The notes under the pieces were generated by a model that saw nothing but the letters and a program-made list of their open reading frames with translations, did no database searches and was not told the DNA's origin. A DNA stretch of 64,000 bases from Hyphomicrobiales bacterium (GTDB taxonomy: Bacteria; Pseudomonadota; Alphaproteobacteria; Rhizobiales; Xanthobacteraceae), in assembly GCA_016185205.1 (NCBI GenBank), contig JACPOA010000064.1:62001-126000 (forward strand), written 5' to 3'. A program made the translations under genes and the position numbers. Below, one piece after another: positions 1 to 8,207 of this stretch; within the stretch, counting starts at the first letter, position 1; every line of letters begins with the position of its first letter.

Positions 1-1
1 G

Positions 2-430
2 CCCGCGATCGCCGCCGACTATCCGCTGGTGCTGACGACCGGTGGAAGGATTTCGCACTTCTTCAATTCGGAGCACCGCCAGATCGACAGACTGCGCAAG
101 GCGCATCGCGATCCGGTGGCGGAAATCCATCCCGAAACGGCGGCGCGCTTCGGCATCGTCAAAGGGGCCTGGATGTGGGTCGAGACCAAGCGCGGCCGCA
201 TGCGGCAAAAGGCCAAACTCACCGACGGGATCGATGCGCGCGTCATCCATGTCGAGCACGGCTGGTGGTTTCCCGAGCAGGCGGCCCCGGACTATGGCGT
301 CTGGACCTCGAACGCCAATCTGCTGACCGACAACCAGCCGCCCTATGACCCGGCGATGGGCACCTACCAGTTGCGGGCGCTGTTGTGTCGGGTTGGGCCG
401 GCCGACGTGCCCACGGTCGACAAGAAATAA
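2..430 (+). CDS. Molybdopterin oxidoreductase, C-terminal fragment
   Basis: Last ~142 residues of a protein whose start lies before the window. The segment LVLTTGGRISHFFNSEHRQ, followed by EIHPETAARFGIVKGAWMWVET, is the molybdopterin-dinucleotide-binding C-terminal domain of the DMSO-reductase superfamily (guanine-dinucleotide-cradling beta barrel). The frame is open from base 2 to TAA at 428-430. The catalytic part, the metal ligand and any N-terminal Fe-S motif are not visible, so the substrate cannot be named. An amidohydrolase starts 38 bp downstream on the same strand, which suggests one transcription unit. It is one of at least four molybdoenzymes encoded in the window. Confidence 0.85.
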   Translation, partial: PAIAADYPLVLTTGGRISHFFNSEHRQIDRLRKAHRDPVAEIHPETAARFGIVKGAWMWVETKRGRMRQKAKLTDGIDARVIHVEHGWWFPEQAAPDYGVWTSNANLLTDNQPPYDPAMGTYQLRALLCRVGPADVPTVDKK

Positions 431-468
431 GTCGGCGTGCCATAAACGCGCTCCCTGGAGGAACCCCA

Positions 469-1488
469 ATGCGTATCGATGCCTATACTCACTTTTTCCC
501 GAAAAAATTCTTCGACAAGATGCTCGAGGTTGCCGGTCAATATAAGGACATGGGCAAGCGCGTGCGCTCGATCCCGCCGCTCTACGATCTCGACGCCCGC
601 AAGAAGATCATCGATACCCATAAGGACTACGCGCAGATCATCGCCTATCCGCAGCCACCGATTGAAAAAATTGCGAAAAGCCCGCAGGAGATCGACGAGT
701 TCCTCCGCATCATCAATGACGGTCTCGCGGAGCTGTGCGCCAAGGAAAGTGCGCACTTCCCCGGCTGGATCGCGCAGGTCTCGCTCGACGCGGCCGACGC
801 CGGCGTCGCCGAGGCGGAGCGCGCCATCAAGATGGGTGCGCTCGGCGTGCAGATCTATACCAACGTCAACGGCAAGCCGATCGACCGGCCGCAATACCTG
901 CCGTTCTGGAAAAAGATGAACGAGCTCGGCAAGCCGATCTGGCTGCATCCGGCGCGCGGCGCCGAGATGGCGGACTATATCGACGAGAAGAAATCGCTGT
1001 ACGAAATCTGGTGGACCTTCGGCTGGTCCTACGAGACGGCGACCGCGATGGCGCGGCTGGTGTTCTCCAAGATCATGGACAACCACCCCAACCTGAGGAT
1101 CATCACGCATCATTTCGGCGGCATCGTGCCGATGCTGGAAGGCCGCATCGGGCCGGGCTGGGACGTGCTCGGTTCGCGCACCAGCGACGAGGATTACGTG
1201 GCGCTGCGCAAGAGCTTGAAGAAGCGCCCGCTCGACTACTTCAAGCAGGATTTCTATGCCGATACCGCGGTGTTCGGAGGCAAGCCGGCGACCAAATGCG
1301 GCCTGGAGTTCTATCCGACCGAAAAGATATTGTTCGCGTCCGACTGCCCGTTCGATCCGGAAAACGGCGCCATGTATCCGCGCGAGACCTTGCGGATCCT
1401 CGAAGAGCTCAATCTCGACAAGGCGACCAGCGACAAGATCTTCTACCAGAATCTGGAAGCCGTCACCGGCCGCAAGCTGGTGAAGTAA
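469..1488 (+). CDS. Amidohydrolase-2 (ACMSD-like) family protein
   Basis: 339 aa. ATG 469 is chosen because GGAGG lies about 7 bp upstream; longer in-frame starts overlap the preceding gene. The fold is the metal-dependent TIM barrel of the ACMSD / gamma-resorcylate decarboxylase family: N-terminal MRIDAYTHFFP, a mid-protein RIITHHFGGIVP (metal or catalytic His) and C-terminal FASDCPFDPENG (conserved Asp). Members decarboxylate or hydrolyse aromatic and muconate-type carboxylic acids. Oddity: the usual N-terminal HxH metal pair reads YTH, so the first His is a Tyr. It follows a molybdoenzyme gene closely, so it may act on that enzyme's product. Exact reaction unknown. Confidence 0.75.
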   Translation: MRIDAYTHFFPKKFFDKMLEVAGQYKDMGKRVRSIPPLYDLDARKKIIDTHKDYAQIIAYPQPPIEKIAKSPQEIDEFLRIINDGLAELCAKESAHFPGWIAQVSLDAADAGVAEAERAIKMGALGVQIYTNVNGKPIDRPQYLPFWKKMNELGKPIWLHPARGAEMADYIDEKKSLYEIWWTFGWSYETATAMARLVFSKIMDNHPNLRIITHHFGGIVPMLEGRIGPGWDVLGSRTSDEDYVALRKSLKKRPLDYFKQDFYADTAVFGGKPATKCGLEFYPTEKILFASDCPFDPENGAMYPRETLRILEELNLDKATSDKIFYQNLEAVTGRKLVK

Positions 1489-1501
1489 ACGCGCTCGGCC
1501 T

Positions 1502-2191
1502 TTAAGATTGCGGTCGGTCCAAGGTCTGGGCGACGGCTTCCGAACGGAAGTCGCCGGCCAAGCCTTGGCCGCTCATCAGGCCCGGATAGGTCTTCAGAAA
1601 CTCAGCCTTGATGGTGTCGAACGGCACGTCGGCAAACGCGCCGCGATCCTTCAGATATTCCATATGCCGGCGCCCGGCCCGATCGAACGGCTGGAACAGC
1701 GAGTCGGACTCGCCGTCGAAGTCGAGCGGCTTGATGCCGGCCCGCTCGCACAGCGCGCGATCGAATGCGGGTGTCGCCTTGACCCAGCGGCCGGACAAAT
1801 AAAGCTCGGTGTATGAATGCCAGAGAAAAATATCGGTTTTGATCTTTTCATAAAGCCGCGGCGAGGTGAGATGGTTGCGCACGTCGGCATATCCCACACG
1901 GCCCGGAACGCCGATCGCGCGCGCGCTGGCGGCCAATAGCGCCGACTTGCCGATGCAGAAGGTTCGCCCGGAGGCCAGAACCCCGCTCGCGCGGTAGTTG
2001 GCCGGGTCGGCGAAATTGACATACGGGTCGTAGACGATGCCGTCGCGGATGGCGGCGTAAAGCCGCAAGGCCGCGGCGCGCTGGTCGCTGGTGTCGCCGG
2101 CGTTTTGTTTGGCGAAGGCGATTACGTTCGCGTGGTCGCTGTCGAGGAAACGGCCGGGCGCAAGATATTGCGTCATTTCCATCGTGTTCAT
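1502..2191 (-). CDS. Transglutaminase-like cysteine protease family protein
   Basis: 229 aa, convergent with the upstream amidohydrolase (13 bp between stops). The transglutaminase-like core is visible: catalytic Cys in ASGRTFCIGKSALLAA, His in FLWHSYTELYLSGRW and Asp in VKATPAFDRALCERAG, in the usual C-H-D order. Bacterial members are mostly peptidases or amidases of unknown substrate, often described as transglutaminase-domain proteins. No signal peptide is seen, so it is probably cytoplasmic. Start uncertain: ATG at 2191, 2182 and 2176 are all possible and none has a strong ribosome-binding site. No evident link to aromatic metabolism. Confidence 0.8.
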   Translation of the reverse strand: MNTMEMTQYLAPGRFLDSDHANVIAFAKQNAGDTSDQRAAALRLYAAIRDGIVYDPYVNFADPANYRASGVLASGRTFCIGKSALLAASARAIGVPGRVGYADVRNHLTSPRLYEKIKTDIFLWHSYTELYLSGRWVKATPAFDRALCERAGIKPLDFDGESDSLFQPFDRAGRRHMEYLKDRGAFADVPFDTIKAEFLKTYPGLMSGQGLAGDFRSEAVAQTLDRPQS

Positions 2192-2312
2192 TCTGTGTCT
2201 CTAGCGGACGGCGCGGCGCGCTGCCCTGATGGATATCAAGACAACCGATGTGGGCAAAGTGCGGCTGAAATGAAAGGCGGATGAGGGCGCGGACTCAAGC
2301 GGCACCATTTTT

Positions 2313-2384
2313 GTCGCTTACGGTGCAGAGCGGAATGGCCGGAACCGGCGTTGAAGGGTCGGTCGCAAATGACCCCGAGGCGGA
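2313..2384. repeat. Dispersed intergenic repeat, copy A
   Basis: This ~70 bp segment shares the core AATGGCCGGAACCGG, then GTTGAA...GGTCGGTCG..AATGACCC, with a second copy at 10673-10748. Its start (GCACCATTTTTGTCGC) also resembles a shorter third copy near 12087-12123. All copies are intergenic. I see no open frame or transposase in them, so this looks like a non-autonomous dispersed repeat. The rest of the 2192-2598 non-coding stretch holds the leader of the next gene, including the short palindrome TTAACGTTAA at 2537-2546, and no gene I can support. Confidence 0.6.
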
Positions 2385-2598
2385 AGTCGCCCAAGCGCGC
2401 GTAAGTGTCCGCCTTCCAGTGCCAAGCTGACCTCGAAAACGCGCTGGAGGTGTTTCCGCCTTGAACTACACGCCCGTTGCCGGTAGGCGCTCGCTGATCA
2501 TACGGCTCAAGCGGCTGATTTGTCTTAATGATCCGCTTAACGTTAACGAAAAGGTAAGGCGGTATTATAATAATCGTTCGGCCATCTCGGGAGCGCCG

Positions 2599-4566
2599 AT
2601 GTTCCAAGTCTTTACCTGCCTCACCGTCGAACACGATTTGCGTCTTGTGGCGCTCGCAGCTTTGGTCTGCGTGGTCGCGAGCTTCACCGGGATCGCCCTC
2701 TTCAAACGTGCCCAAGCGACAGACGGCCGCGCTCGTCTGACCTGGGTGATTGGTGCAGGTGGCGCTACGGGCTGCGGCATTTGGGCGACGCATTTTATCG
2801 CAATGCTTGCATACGGACCCGGTGTCCCGATCGCCTATGATGTACCGCTGACGTTGTTTTCGTTGGCGGCCGCGGTCGGCGTGACGGGGTTCGGATTCGG
2901 GTTTGCTATCTATGGCCCGGCTGCTGGACGCGCGCCCTTCGGCGGCGGGGTGATCGGTGCAGGCGTCGCCAGCATGCATTATCTGGGTATGTCTGCCGTC
3001 GAGATGCCGGGCTACATTAATTGGTCATGGAATTTGGTCGCCGCATCTGTCGCGCTCGGCATGCTATTCGGCATGGGCTCGATGGCTTTGGCGGCAAAGT
3101 ACGACGCTAAGCGTTTTTTGGCCTTGGCCGCGTTGCTGCTGACGCTCGCCATCGTATCGCATCACTTTACGGCAATGGGTGCCGTCGAAATTATCCCTGA
3201 TCCGACGCGTGGGTTTAGCGGTCTTTCAGTCTCACCGACTTCGCTGGCAGCTGTCATTGCCAGCGTTGCCATCGGCGTTCTTGGTATTTGTCTGATCGGA
3301 GCCTTTGCAGACCGCACGTCCAAAGAACAATTATCGCTGCTAAACGATGCCTTGGACCACATGTCGCAAGGACTCGTCATGTTCGACAAGAACAGCCGAT
3401 TGGTGCTGTGGAACCGGCGCTATGCCGAAATGTATTCGTTGCAAGGCAAGATAAAGCTTGGCTGTACGCTCGAGGAGCTTTTGCAGAAGCGGCGAGAGAC
3501 CGGGACCCTGAATGAAGACCCGGATGATTATGCGCGCCGTGCCAAGGCTGCAACTCAGGTCGGCTCCATCTTCAAGGATATTATTGAGCTGCCGAACAGC
3601 CGAAAGGTCGCGAGCTCCAATATTGCCCGGCCGAGCGGCGGATGGGTTTCGACGCACGAGGACATTACCGATCGGGCGGAGGTCGAACAAGAAAGGGCAG
3701 TCATACAGAATGAACAGCAACGGCGCGCCCTGATCGATTCGGCGATTGCGGAATTCCGTCCACAGGCTGCCGCTCTCATTAGCAGCGTCAAAAAGAGCGT
3801 CAGCGCCATGCGCGATACGGCCAATTCGTTGCTCGGAAACTCCAATCAGACATCCGATCGAGCAGCAACTGCCGTCGCTGCGTTTGATCAGGCCGCCGCC
3901 AACGTGAATGCAGTAGCGGTTGCGGCGAATGAGCTGTCGACATCGATTGAGCAGATCAGCAATCAGCTGAAAGACACCACCGAAATGGTCAGAGTTGCCG
4001 CGCTCGATGCCGATGCCACGGATGCTGAAATCGCTGAGTTTTCGAGTGGGGCGGAAAAGATTGGCGACGTTATCAAGCTTATTCGAGCAATCGCGGCTCA
4101 AACGAACTTACTGGCACTCAATGCCACAATTGAAGCGGCGCGCGCCGGCGAGGCGGGTCGGGGATTTTCGGTTGTCGCCTCAGAAGTAAAATCTCTTGCG
4201 GTGCAAACGGCTAAAGCGACCGAGGAAATCGCCAAACATATTCTGAATGTACAAAATTCAACCGCGGGCGCCGTCTCAACCATTCAGCGGATCGCGGCCC
4301 GCATGCGCGAGATCAAAAAAAGTGCGACCGCCGCGTTCGCATCCGTAACGCAGCAAAGCATAGCCACGGATGAAATTTCGCGAAACGTTTCCTGTGCCGC
4401 CCAGGGAACAAGAATCGTGTCGTCCGTTCTTGGCGAAGTTGCCGACGCAACCGCGGGCACACAAGGATCGGCCGGAGTTGTGCTGGATGCTTCGGAAAAT
4501 GTCGAAAAAGCTGTTCTAAATTTAGAATCGCAAGTTGAACGCTTCCTCGTCAAAGTTGCTGCATGA
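2599..4566 (+). CDS. Methyl-accepting chemotaxis protein with MHYT membrane sensor and PAS domain
   Basis: 655 aa from ATG 2599 (CGGGAG just upstream). Residues ~10-240 form an MHYT sensor: about seven hydrophobic helices with three MHYT-type repeats (THFIAM, MHYLGM, HHFTAM), a domain proposed to bind copper and sense O2, CO or NO. A PAS region follows ([28 protein letters not shown]), then an MCP signalling domain (~380-650) with the conserved hairpin tip [22 protein letters not shown], where CheA/CheW bind. It would direct taxis to a gas or redox signal. MHYT is more often fused to GGDEF/EAL; the MCP fusion is less usual. No CheR/CheB-tethering pentapeptide is seen at the C-terminus. Transcribed alone. 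Confidence 0.88.
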   Translation: MFQVFTCLTVEHDLRLVALAALVCVVASFTGIALFKRAQATDGRARLTWVIGAGGATGCGIWATHFIAMLAYGPGVPIAYDVPLTLFSLAAAVGVTGFGFGFAIYGPAAGRAPFGGGVIGAGVASMHYLGMSAVEMPGYINWSWNLVAASVALGMLFGMGSMALAAKYDAKRFLALAALLLTLAIVSHHFTAMGAVEIIPDPTRGFSGLSVSPTSLAAVIASVAIGVLGICLIGAFADRTSKEQLSLLNDALDHMSQGLVMFDKNSRLVLWNRRYAEMYSLQGKIKLGCTLEELLQKRRETGTLNEDPDDYARRAKAATQVGSIFKDIIELPNSRKVASSNIARPSGGWVSTHEDITDRAEVEQERAVIQNEQQRRALIDSAIAEFRPQAAALISSVKKSVSAMRDTANSLLGNSNQTSDRAATAVAAFDQAAANVNAVAVAANELSTSIEQISNQLKDTTEMVRVAALDADATDAEIAEFSSGAEKIGDVIKLIRAIAAQTNLLALNATIEAARAGEAGRGFSVVASEVKSLAVQTAKATEEIAKHILNVQNSTAGAVSTIQRIAARMREIKKSATAAFASVTQQSIATDEISRNVSCAAQGTRIVSSVLGEVADATAGTQGSAGVVLDASENVEKAVLNLESQVERFLVKVAA

Positions 4567-4590
4567 ACTGATGAATGGAAATATGTGATC

Positions 4591-4612
4591 TTTCGCCTCT
4601 CATCGGGCGAAA
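4591..4612. terminator. Weak hairpin between convergent genes
   Basis: TTTCGCC (4591-4597) pairs with GGCGAAA (4606-4612) across an 8-nt loop, 25 bp after the chemoreceptor stop. A run of six T lies at about 4625-4630. The stem is short and the T-run is not adjacent, so a terminator role is tentative. The rest of the 4567-4818 gap shows no gene. Confidence 0.3.
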
Positions 4613-4818
4613 ATGGGAGATATGTTTTTTGACTTCTATCCGACTAGCGTCCGCTTTTGCGAGTAAAGCCGCCGTCGCGGCCGCCGCCACAGCCAACTTT
4701 GCCAGCCGTTCGCCACTCCATCCTCGAACTTTTCGCTCGACCACCACGCAGCGATGTCCGCATTGCTAAAAATAGATTTGCGAGGAACAGCGGCGTGAAT
4801 AAATCTGCCAAAGTAGTG

Positions 4819-5358
4819 CTAGCCCGCCGGCCGGAACGCCTTGCAGCGGGCCGGGTCGGTTTCGATGCGACCGGCGCCGATCAGGTCCAGACAATAGGGG
4901 ATCGCCGGAAACACCGCCTGCAGTGTGAAGCGGATCGAGGTCGGCCGGCCGGGCAGATTGACGATCAAAGTTGAGCCGCGAATCCCGGCGGTCTGCCGCG
5001 AGAGGATCGCGGTCGGCACCTGCTTCAAACTTTCCATGCGCATCAATTCGCCAAATCCCGGCATCGTGCGGGTGCAGGCGGCGACCGTGGCTTCCGGCGT
5101 GAGATCGCGCGGCGCCGGTCCGGTGCCGCCGGTTGTGAAGATCAACGCGCAGTGCTCGCGGTCGGCGAGATCGATCAGGACGTCGCGTACGGATTCAACG
5201 CCGTCCGGCACCAGCCGCTTGATCGCGCGCCATGGCGTCGTCACCGCCTCCTGCAGGAACTGCTCGATGGCAGGGCCGCTGTTGTCCTCATAGACGCCGC
5301 TGCTCGCCCGGTCGGACACGGTCACGATGCCGATCGCGACGGTTTCGCTATTTGCCAT
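4819..5358 (-). CDS. mog: Molybdopterin adenylyltransferase (Mog/MoaB family)
   Basis: 179 aa. Adenylylates molybdopterin before molybdate insertion in Moco synthesis. Family signatures are seen: N-terminal GIVTVSDRASSGVYEDNSGP, FTTGGTGPAPRDLTPEAT (the GGTG loop with the catalytic Asp-containing segment), MPGFGELMRMESL and LIVNLPGRPTSIRF. Length fits Mog (about 195 aa) and is well short of MoeA. It lies 15 bp downstream of the DUF2478 gene on the same strand, so the two are probably one operon. Location beside many molybdoenzyme genes suggests local support of Moco supply. MoaB-type annotation is an alternative, since the two proteins share the fold. Confidence 0.88.
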   Translation of the reverse strand: MANSETVAIGIVTVSDRASSGVYEDNSGPAIEQFLQEAVTTPWRAIKRLVPDGVESVRDVLIDLADREHCALIFTTGGTGPAPRDLTPEATVAACTRTMPGFGELMRMESLKQVPTAILSRQTAGIRGSTLIVNLPGRPTSIRFTLQAVFPAIPYCLDLIGAGRIETDPARCKAFRPAG

Positions 5359-5373
5359 GAATGGTTCCCAAAA

Positions 5374-5937
5374 TTAGCCGGCTGGCGACAAGTCGGCTTG
5401 CCGCGCGGCCCGCAGCTCGCGCACCGCGTCGTTGCACCAGGCGAGCACGCGGTCGAGATCGGGTGGCAGATCGACCGCAAGACCGCCGTGGAATTCCGCC
5501 CAGGCATCGAGGTAAGGCGGCCGGACCGCGGTCAATATCGGAATGCCGGCATCGATCGCGCGCACAAAGACCGAGCGCAGGCCGCCGCCTTCGGCTTCCG
5601 CCGTGCCAAACCTGTTGAGCAGCAGAAGCTCGATATTCTGGTCGAGGGTGCGGTCGAGCAGCACCCCGATTTCGGACAGCCCGTGCGCGTCGAGCCGGCA
5701 GCCTGCCGACTCCGGTCCAAGGTCTTGTGAAATCGTGAAACGGCGCTGCGAGGCGAGGTCGACAAGGGTCATTGCCGAGCACAGGCCCTCGCCACCGCCG
5801 GTATTTTCCTGCAATGCCCCGCCCAAACTGACATGGTCGGCGCGCAGCCGGTCGACCACGCGGCGCAGGAAATCGTCGATTTTGAAGCCAGTCTGGTAGC
5901 CAATGGCCGCGAGCCGTACGGCCCCCGATGTGGTCAT
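5374..5937 (-). CDS. DUF2478 family protein (molybdenum-associated NTPase-like)
   Basis: 187 aa. The sequence AAIGYQTGFKIDDFLRRVVDRL, then TISQDLGPESAGCRLD and LLLLNRFGTAEAEGGGLRSVF, matches the DUF2478 family as I know it. These proteins usually sit next to molybdate transport or Moco genes and have an NTPase-like fold, but their biochemical role is not established. The usual glycine-rich P-loop at the N-terminus is replaced by IGYQTGFKIDD, so nucleotide binding is uncertain. It precedes mog by 15 bp. The promoter region is divergent from the importer operon and contains the FNR-type box at 6009-6022. Confidence 0.7.
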   Translation of the reverse strand: MTTSGAVRLAAIGYQTGFKIDDFLRRVVDRLRADHVSLGGALQENTGGGEGLCSAMTLVDLASQRRFTISQDLGPESAGCRLDAHGLSEIGVLLDRTLDQNIELLLLNRFGTAEAEGGGLRSVFVRAIDAGIPILTAVRPPYLDAWAEFHGGLAVDLPPDLDRVLAWCNDAVRELRAARQADLSPAG

Positions 5938-6008
5938 CGCCTGGCTCCCGTGAACAGTTTCTCCCTGCGGCGCATGGTCACTAGTCCTTTGGGCGTGCGG
6001 GGTCCGCC

Positions 6009-6054
6009 TTGAGATTTATCAAGTTTGGGTCTTGGCCCGCCTGATATGTATTAT
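6009..6054 (+). promoter_or_regulatory. FNR-type box and promoter of the ABC importer operon
   Basis: TTGAG-ATTT-ATCAA at 6009-6022 matches the FNR/Anr consensus TTGAT-N4-ATCAA at 9 of 10 positions. A -10-like TATTAT is at 6049-6054. The box centre would be about 45 bp before the predicted transcript start, close to a class II FNR activator position. It lies between the divergent DUF2478 gene and the substrate-binding-protein gene, so it could serve either. The call rests on pattern and position only. Confidence 0.6.
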
Positions 6055-6087
6055 AGTCAAAATAAATATCGTAGCCCGGGGGGTCCC

Positions 6088-7245
6088 ATGAGGACATTAC
6101 GACGCGTTACCGTGACTGCTGCTATCGGCCTTGCTGTCCTGCTCAGTGCCGGACAACTAGCATCCGCGCAAATCAAAATCGGCTCCGTCCTGTCGGTGAC
6201 AGGTCCGGCGTCGTTTCTCGGCGATCCTGAAAAGCGAACGCTGGAAATCTATGTCGAGGAAATCAACGCCAAAGGCGGCGTAAACGGCCAGAAGCTGCAG
6301 CTGATCGTCTATGATGACGGCGGCAGCGCCGACAACGCGCGCACCTTCGCCACCCGCCTGATCGAAGAAGACAAGATATTTGCCATGGTCGGTGGCAGCA
6401 CCACCGGCGCCACTATGGCGATGATCCCGGCGTTCGAAGAGGCCAAGATCCCGTTCATCTCGCTGGCCGGCGCCATTCAGATCGTCGAGCCGGTCCGCTC
6501 GTGGGTCTTCAAGACGCCGCACACCGACAAGATGGCGTGCGAGAAAATCTTCGCCGATCTCAAGACCCGCAAGCTGACGACGATCGCGATGATCTCGGGT
6601 ACCGATGCATTCGGCAAGTCGATGCGCGACCAGTGCGTCGCGGTTGCGCCCAAGGCCGGCATCACGATCGCGATCGAGGAAAGCTACGGGCCGCGCGACA
6701 GCGACATGACCCCGCAGCTCACCAATATCAAAAACAAGGCGGGCGTTCAGGCGGTGGTCAATCCGGGCTTCGGCCAGGGTCCGGCGATCGTGACGCGCAA
6801 TTATCGCCAGCTCGCGATCACGCTGCCGCTCTACCAGAGCCACGGCGTGGCCTCCAAGCAGTTCATCGAACTCGCCGGCCCCGCCGCCGAAGGCGTGCGA
6901 TTGCCGGCAGCGGCGCTGCTGATCGCCGACAAGCTTCCGGCCAACGATCCGCAGAAGGCGGTGGTGGTGAACTATTCAAAGACCTACCAGCAGAAGACCG
7001 GACAGGCGGTCTCGACCTTCGGCGGTCACGCCTATGACGGCCTGATGATCCTCGTGCAGGCGATGCAGCGTGCCAAGAGCGCCGACAAGGCCAAGGTCCG
7101 CGACGAGATCGAGAAGACCAAAGGCTATATCGGCACCGGCGGCATCGTGAACATGAAGCCGACCGACCATATGGGTCTCGACCTGTCGGCGTTCCATATG
7201 CTGGAAATCAAGGGCGGCGACTGGACCCTGGTCCCCGGCACCTGA
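6088..7245 (+). CDS. ABC transporter periplasmic substrate-binding protein (branched-chain/aromatic acid type)
   Basis: 385 aa from ATG 6088. The N-terminal ~28 residues (MRTLRRVTVTAAIGLAVLLSAGQLASAQ) form a Sec signal peptide, so the protein is periplasmic. The mature part opens with IKIGSVLSVTGPASFLGDPEKRT and contains VNGQKLQLIVYDDGG and MVGGSTTGATMAM, typical of the LivJ/Leu-Ile-Val-binding type I fold. It heads a complete five-gene importer. In anaerobic aromatic degraders such importers often carry aromatic acids. The location next to a benzoyl-CoA island and the FNR-type box favour that, but the ligand cannot be read from the sequence. Confidence 0.9.
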   Translation: MRTLRRVTVTAAIGLAVLLSAGQLASAQIKIGSVLSVTGPASFLGDPEKRTLEIYVEEINAKGGVNGQKLQLIVYDDGGSADNARTFATRLIEEDKIFAMVGGSTTGATMAMIPAFEEAKIPFISLAGAIQIVEPVRSWVFKTPHTDKMACEKIFADLKTRKLTTIAMISGTDAFGKSMRDQCVAVAPKAGITIAIEESYGPRDSDMTPQLTNIKNKAGVQAVVNPGFGQGPAIVTRNYRQLAITLPLYQSHGVASKQFIELAGPAAEGVRLPAAALLIADKLPANDPQKAVVVNYSKTYQQKTGQAVSTFGGHAYDGLMILVQAMQRAKSADKAKVRDEIEKTKGYIGTGGIVNMKPTDHMGLDLSAFHMLEIKGGDWTLVPGT

Positions 7246-7257
7246 TGCGATGACGAT

Positions 7258-7283
7258 CGGGCAGGTCCGCCAGGGCCTGCCCG
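7258..7283 (+). terminator. Intergenic hairpin after the binding-protein gene
   Basis: CGGGCAGG (7258-7265) pairs with CCTGCCCG (7276-7283), a perfect 8-bp stem with a 10-nt loop, just after the binding-protein stop. A T-run comes only about 14 nt later (7297-7302). Such hairpins commonly lower expression of permease genes relative to the binding protein by partial termination or by stabilising the upstream message. That role is inferred here. Confidence 0.45.
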
Positions 7284-7332
7284 CTTCTCGTCTAAGTTTT
7301 TTCAACCCTAGACTTGCGAGGCCTTCGCCGCG

Positions 7333-8205
7333 ATGGCCGAATTGCTGCAATTTGTTTTCTCGGGTCTGACCGTTGGCGCCATCTACGCGCTGGTCGCCCT
7401 TGGCTTCACGCTGATCTACAAGGCGTCGGATATCATCAATTTCGCCCAGGGCGAGTTCGTCATGCTGGGCGGCATGATGACGGTTTTCGGGGCGCAGGCC
7501 GGCCTGCCTCTGCCGGTGGCGGCGCTGCTCGCCGTGATCTTGACGACCGCCGTCGGCCTGGCGCTGCACCGCTTCGCGGTCGCGCCGGCGCGCGGCGCAA
7601 CCCCGGTGGCGCTGATCATGATCACCATCGGCGCCTCGATCTTTCTGCGCGGCGTGGCGCAGATCGTGTTCGACAAGCGTTTCCACAGCCTGCCGTCGCT
7701 GTTCGGCGGCGACCCGATCAAGTTCGGCGGCGCGGCCATCTTGCCGCAAAGCCTGGTCGTGCTGGCCAGCGCCACCATCATCGTGGTGGTGCTCTGGTTG
7801 TTCATCGACCGCACCATGCTCGGCAAGGCAGTGATCGCGACCGCCGCCAATCGTCTGGCGGCGCGCCTGATCGGCGTCGACACCCGCAGCATTGTCGATT
7901 TCTCGTTTGCGGTGTCGGCCGCCATCGGGGCGATCGCCGGCATTCTCATCACGCCGATCGCGCTGACCAGTTACGACGCCGGCACCTTGCTGGCGCTGAA
8001 GGGCTTTGCCGCGGCCATGCTCGGCGGCATCGGCAGCGCGCCCGGCGCCGTGGTCGGCGGCTTGCTGATCGGCATGATCGAGGCCATGAGCGCGGGATAT
8101 TTCTCGTCGAATTACAAGGACGCCGTGGCGTTCCTGATCATCCTGGTCGTGCTGATCTTCATTCCGCAGGGCTTGTTCGGCCGGGCCAAAGTCGAGCGGG
8201 TGTAG
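7333..8205 (+). CDS. livH: ABC transporter permease, LivH type
   Basis: 290 aa inner-membrane permease. It begins MAELLQFVFSGLTVGAIYALVALGFTLIYKASDIINFAQGEFVMLGG, the hallmark LivH N-terminus, and has about eight hydrophobic helices. The EAA-like loop toward the ATPase is near GFAAAMLGGIGSAPGAVVGGLLIGMIEAM. It follows the binding-protein gene after an 87-bp gap holding a hairpin, and precedes livM by 2 bp. It forms the translocation pore with LivM. Confidence 0.9.
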   Translation: MAELLQFVFSGLTVGAIYALVALGFTLIYKASDIINFAQGEFVMLGGMMTVFGAQAGLPLPVAALLAVILTTAVGLALHRFAVAPARGATPVALIMITIGASIFLRGVAQIVFDKRFHSLPSLFGGDPIKFGGAAILPQSLVVLASATIIVVVLWLFIDRTMLGKAVIATAANRLAARLIGVDTRSIVDFSFAVSAAIGAIAGILITPIALTSYDAGTLLALKGFAAAMLGGIGSAPGAVVGGLLIGMIEAMSAGYFSSNYKDAVAFLIILVVLIFIPQGLFGRAKVERV

Positions 8206-8207
8206 CC

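Noticed and set aside
2236-2979. A 247-codon minus-strand frame over the chemoreceptor leader
   Set aside because: Overlaps the N-terminal membrane domain of the chemoreceptor gene, has no recognisable domain and spans the dispersed repeat.
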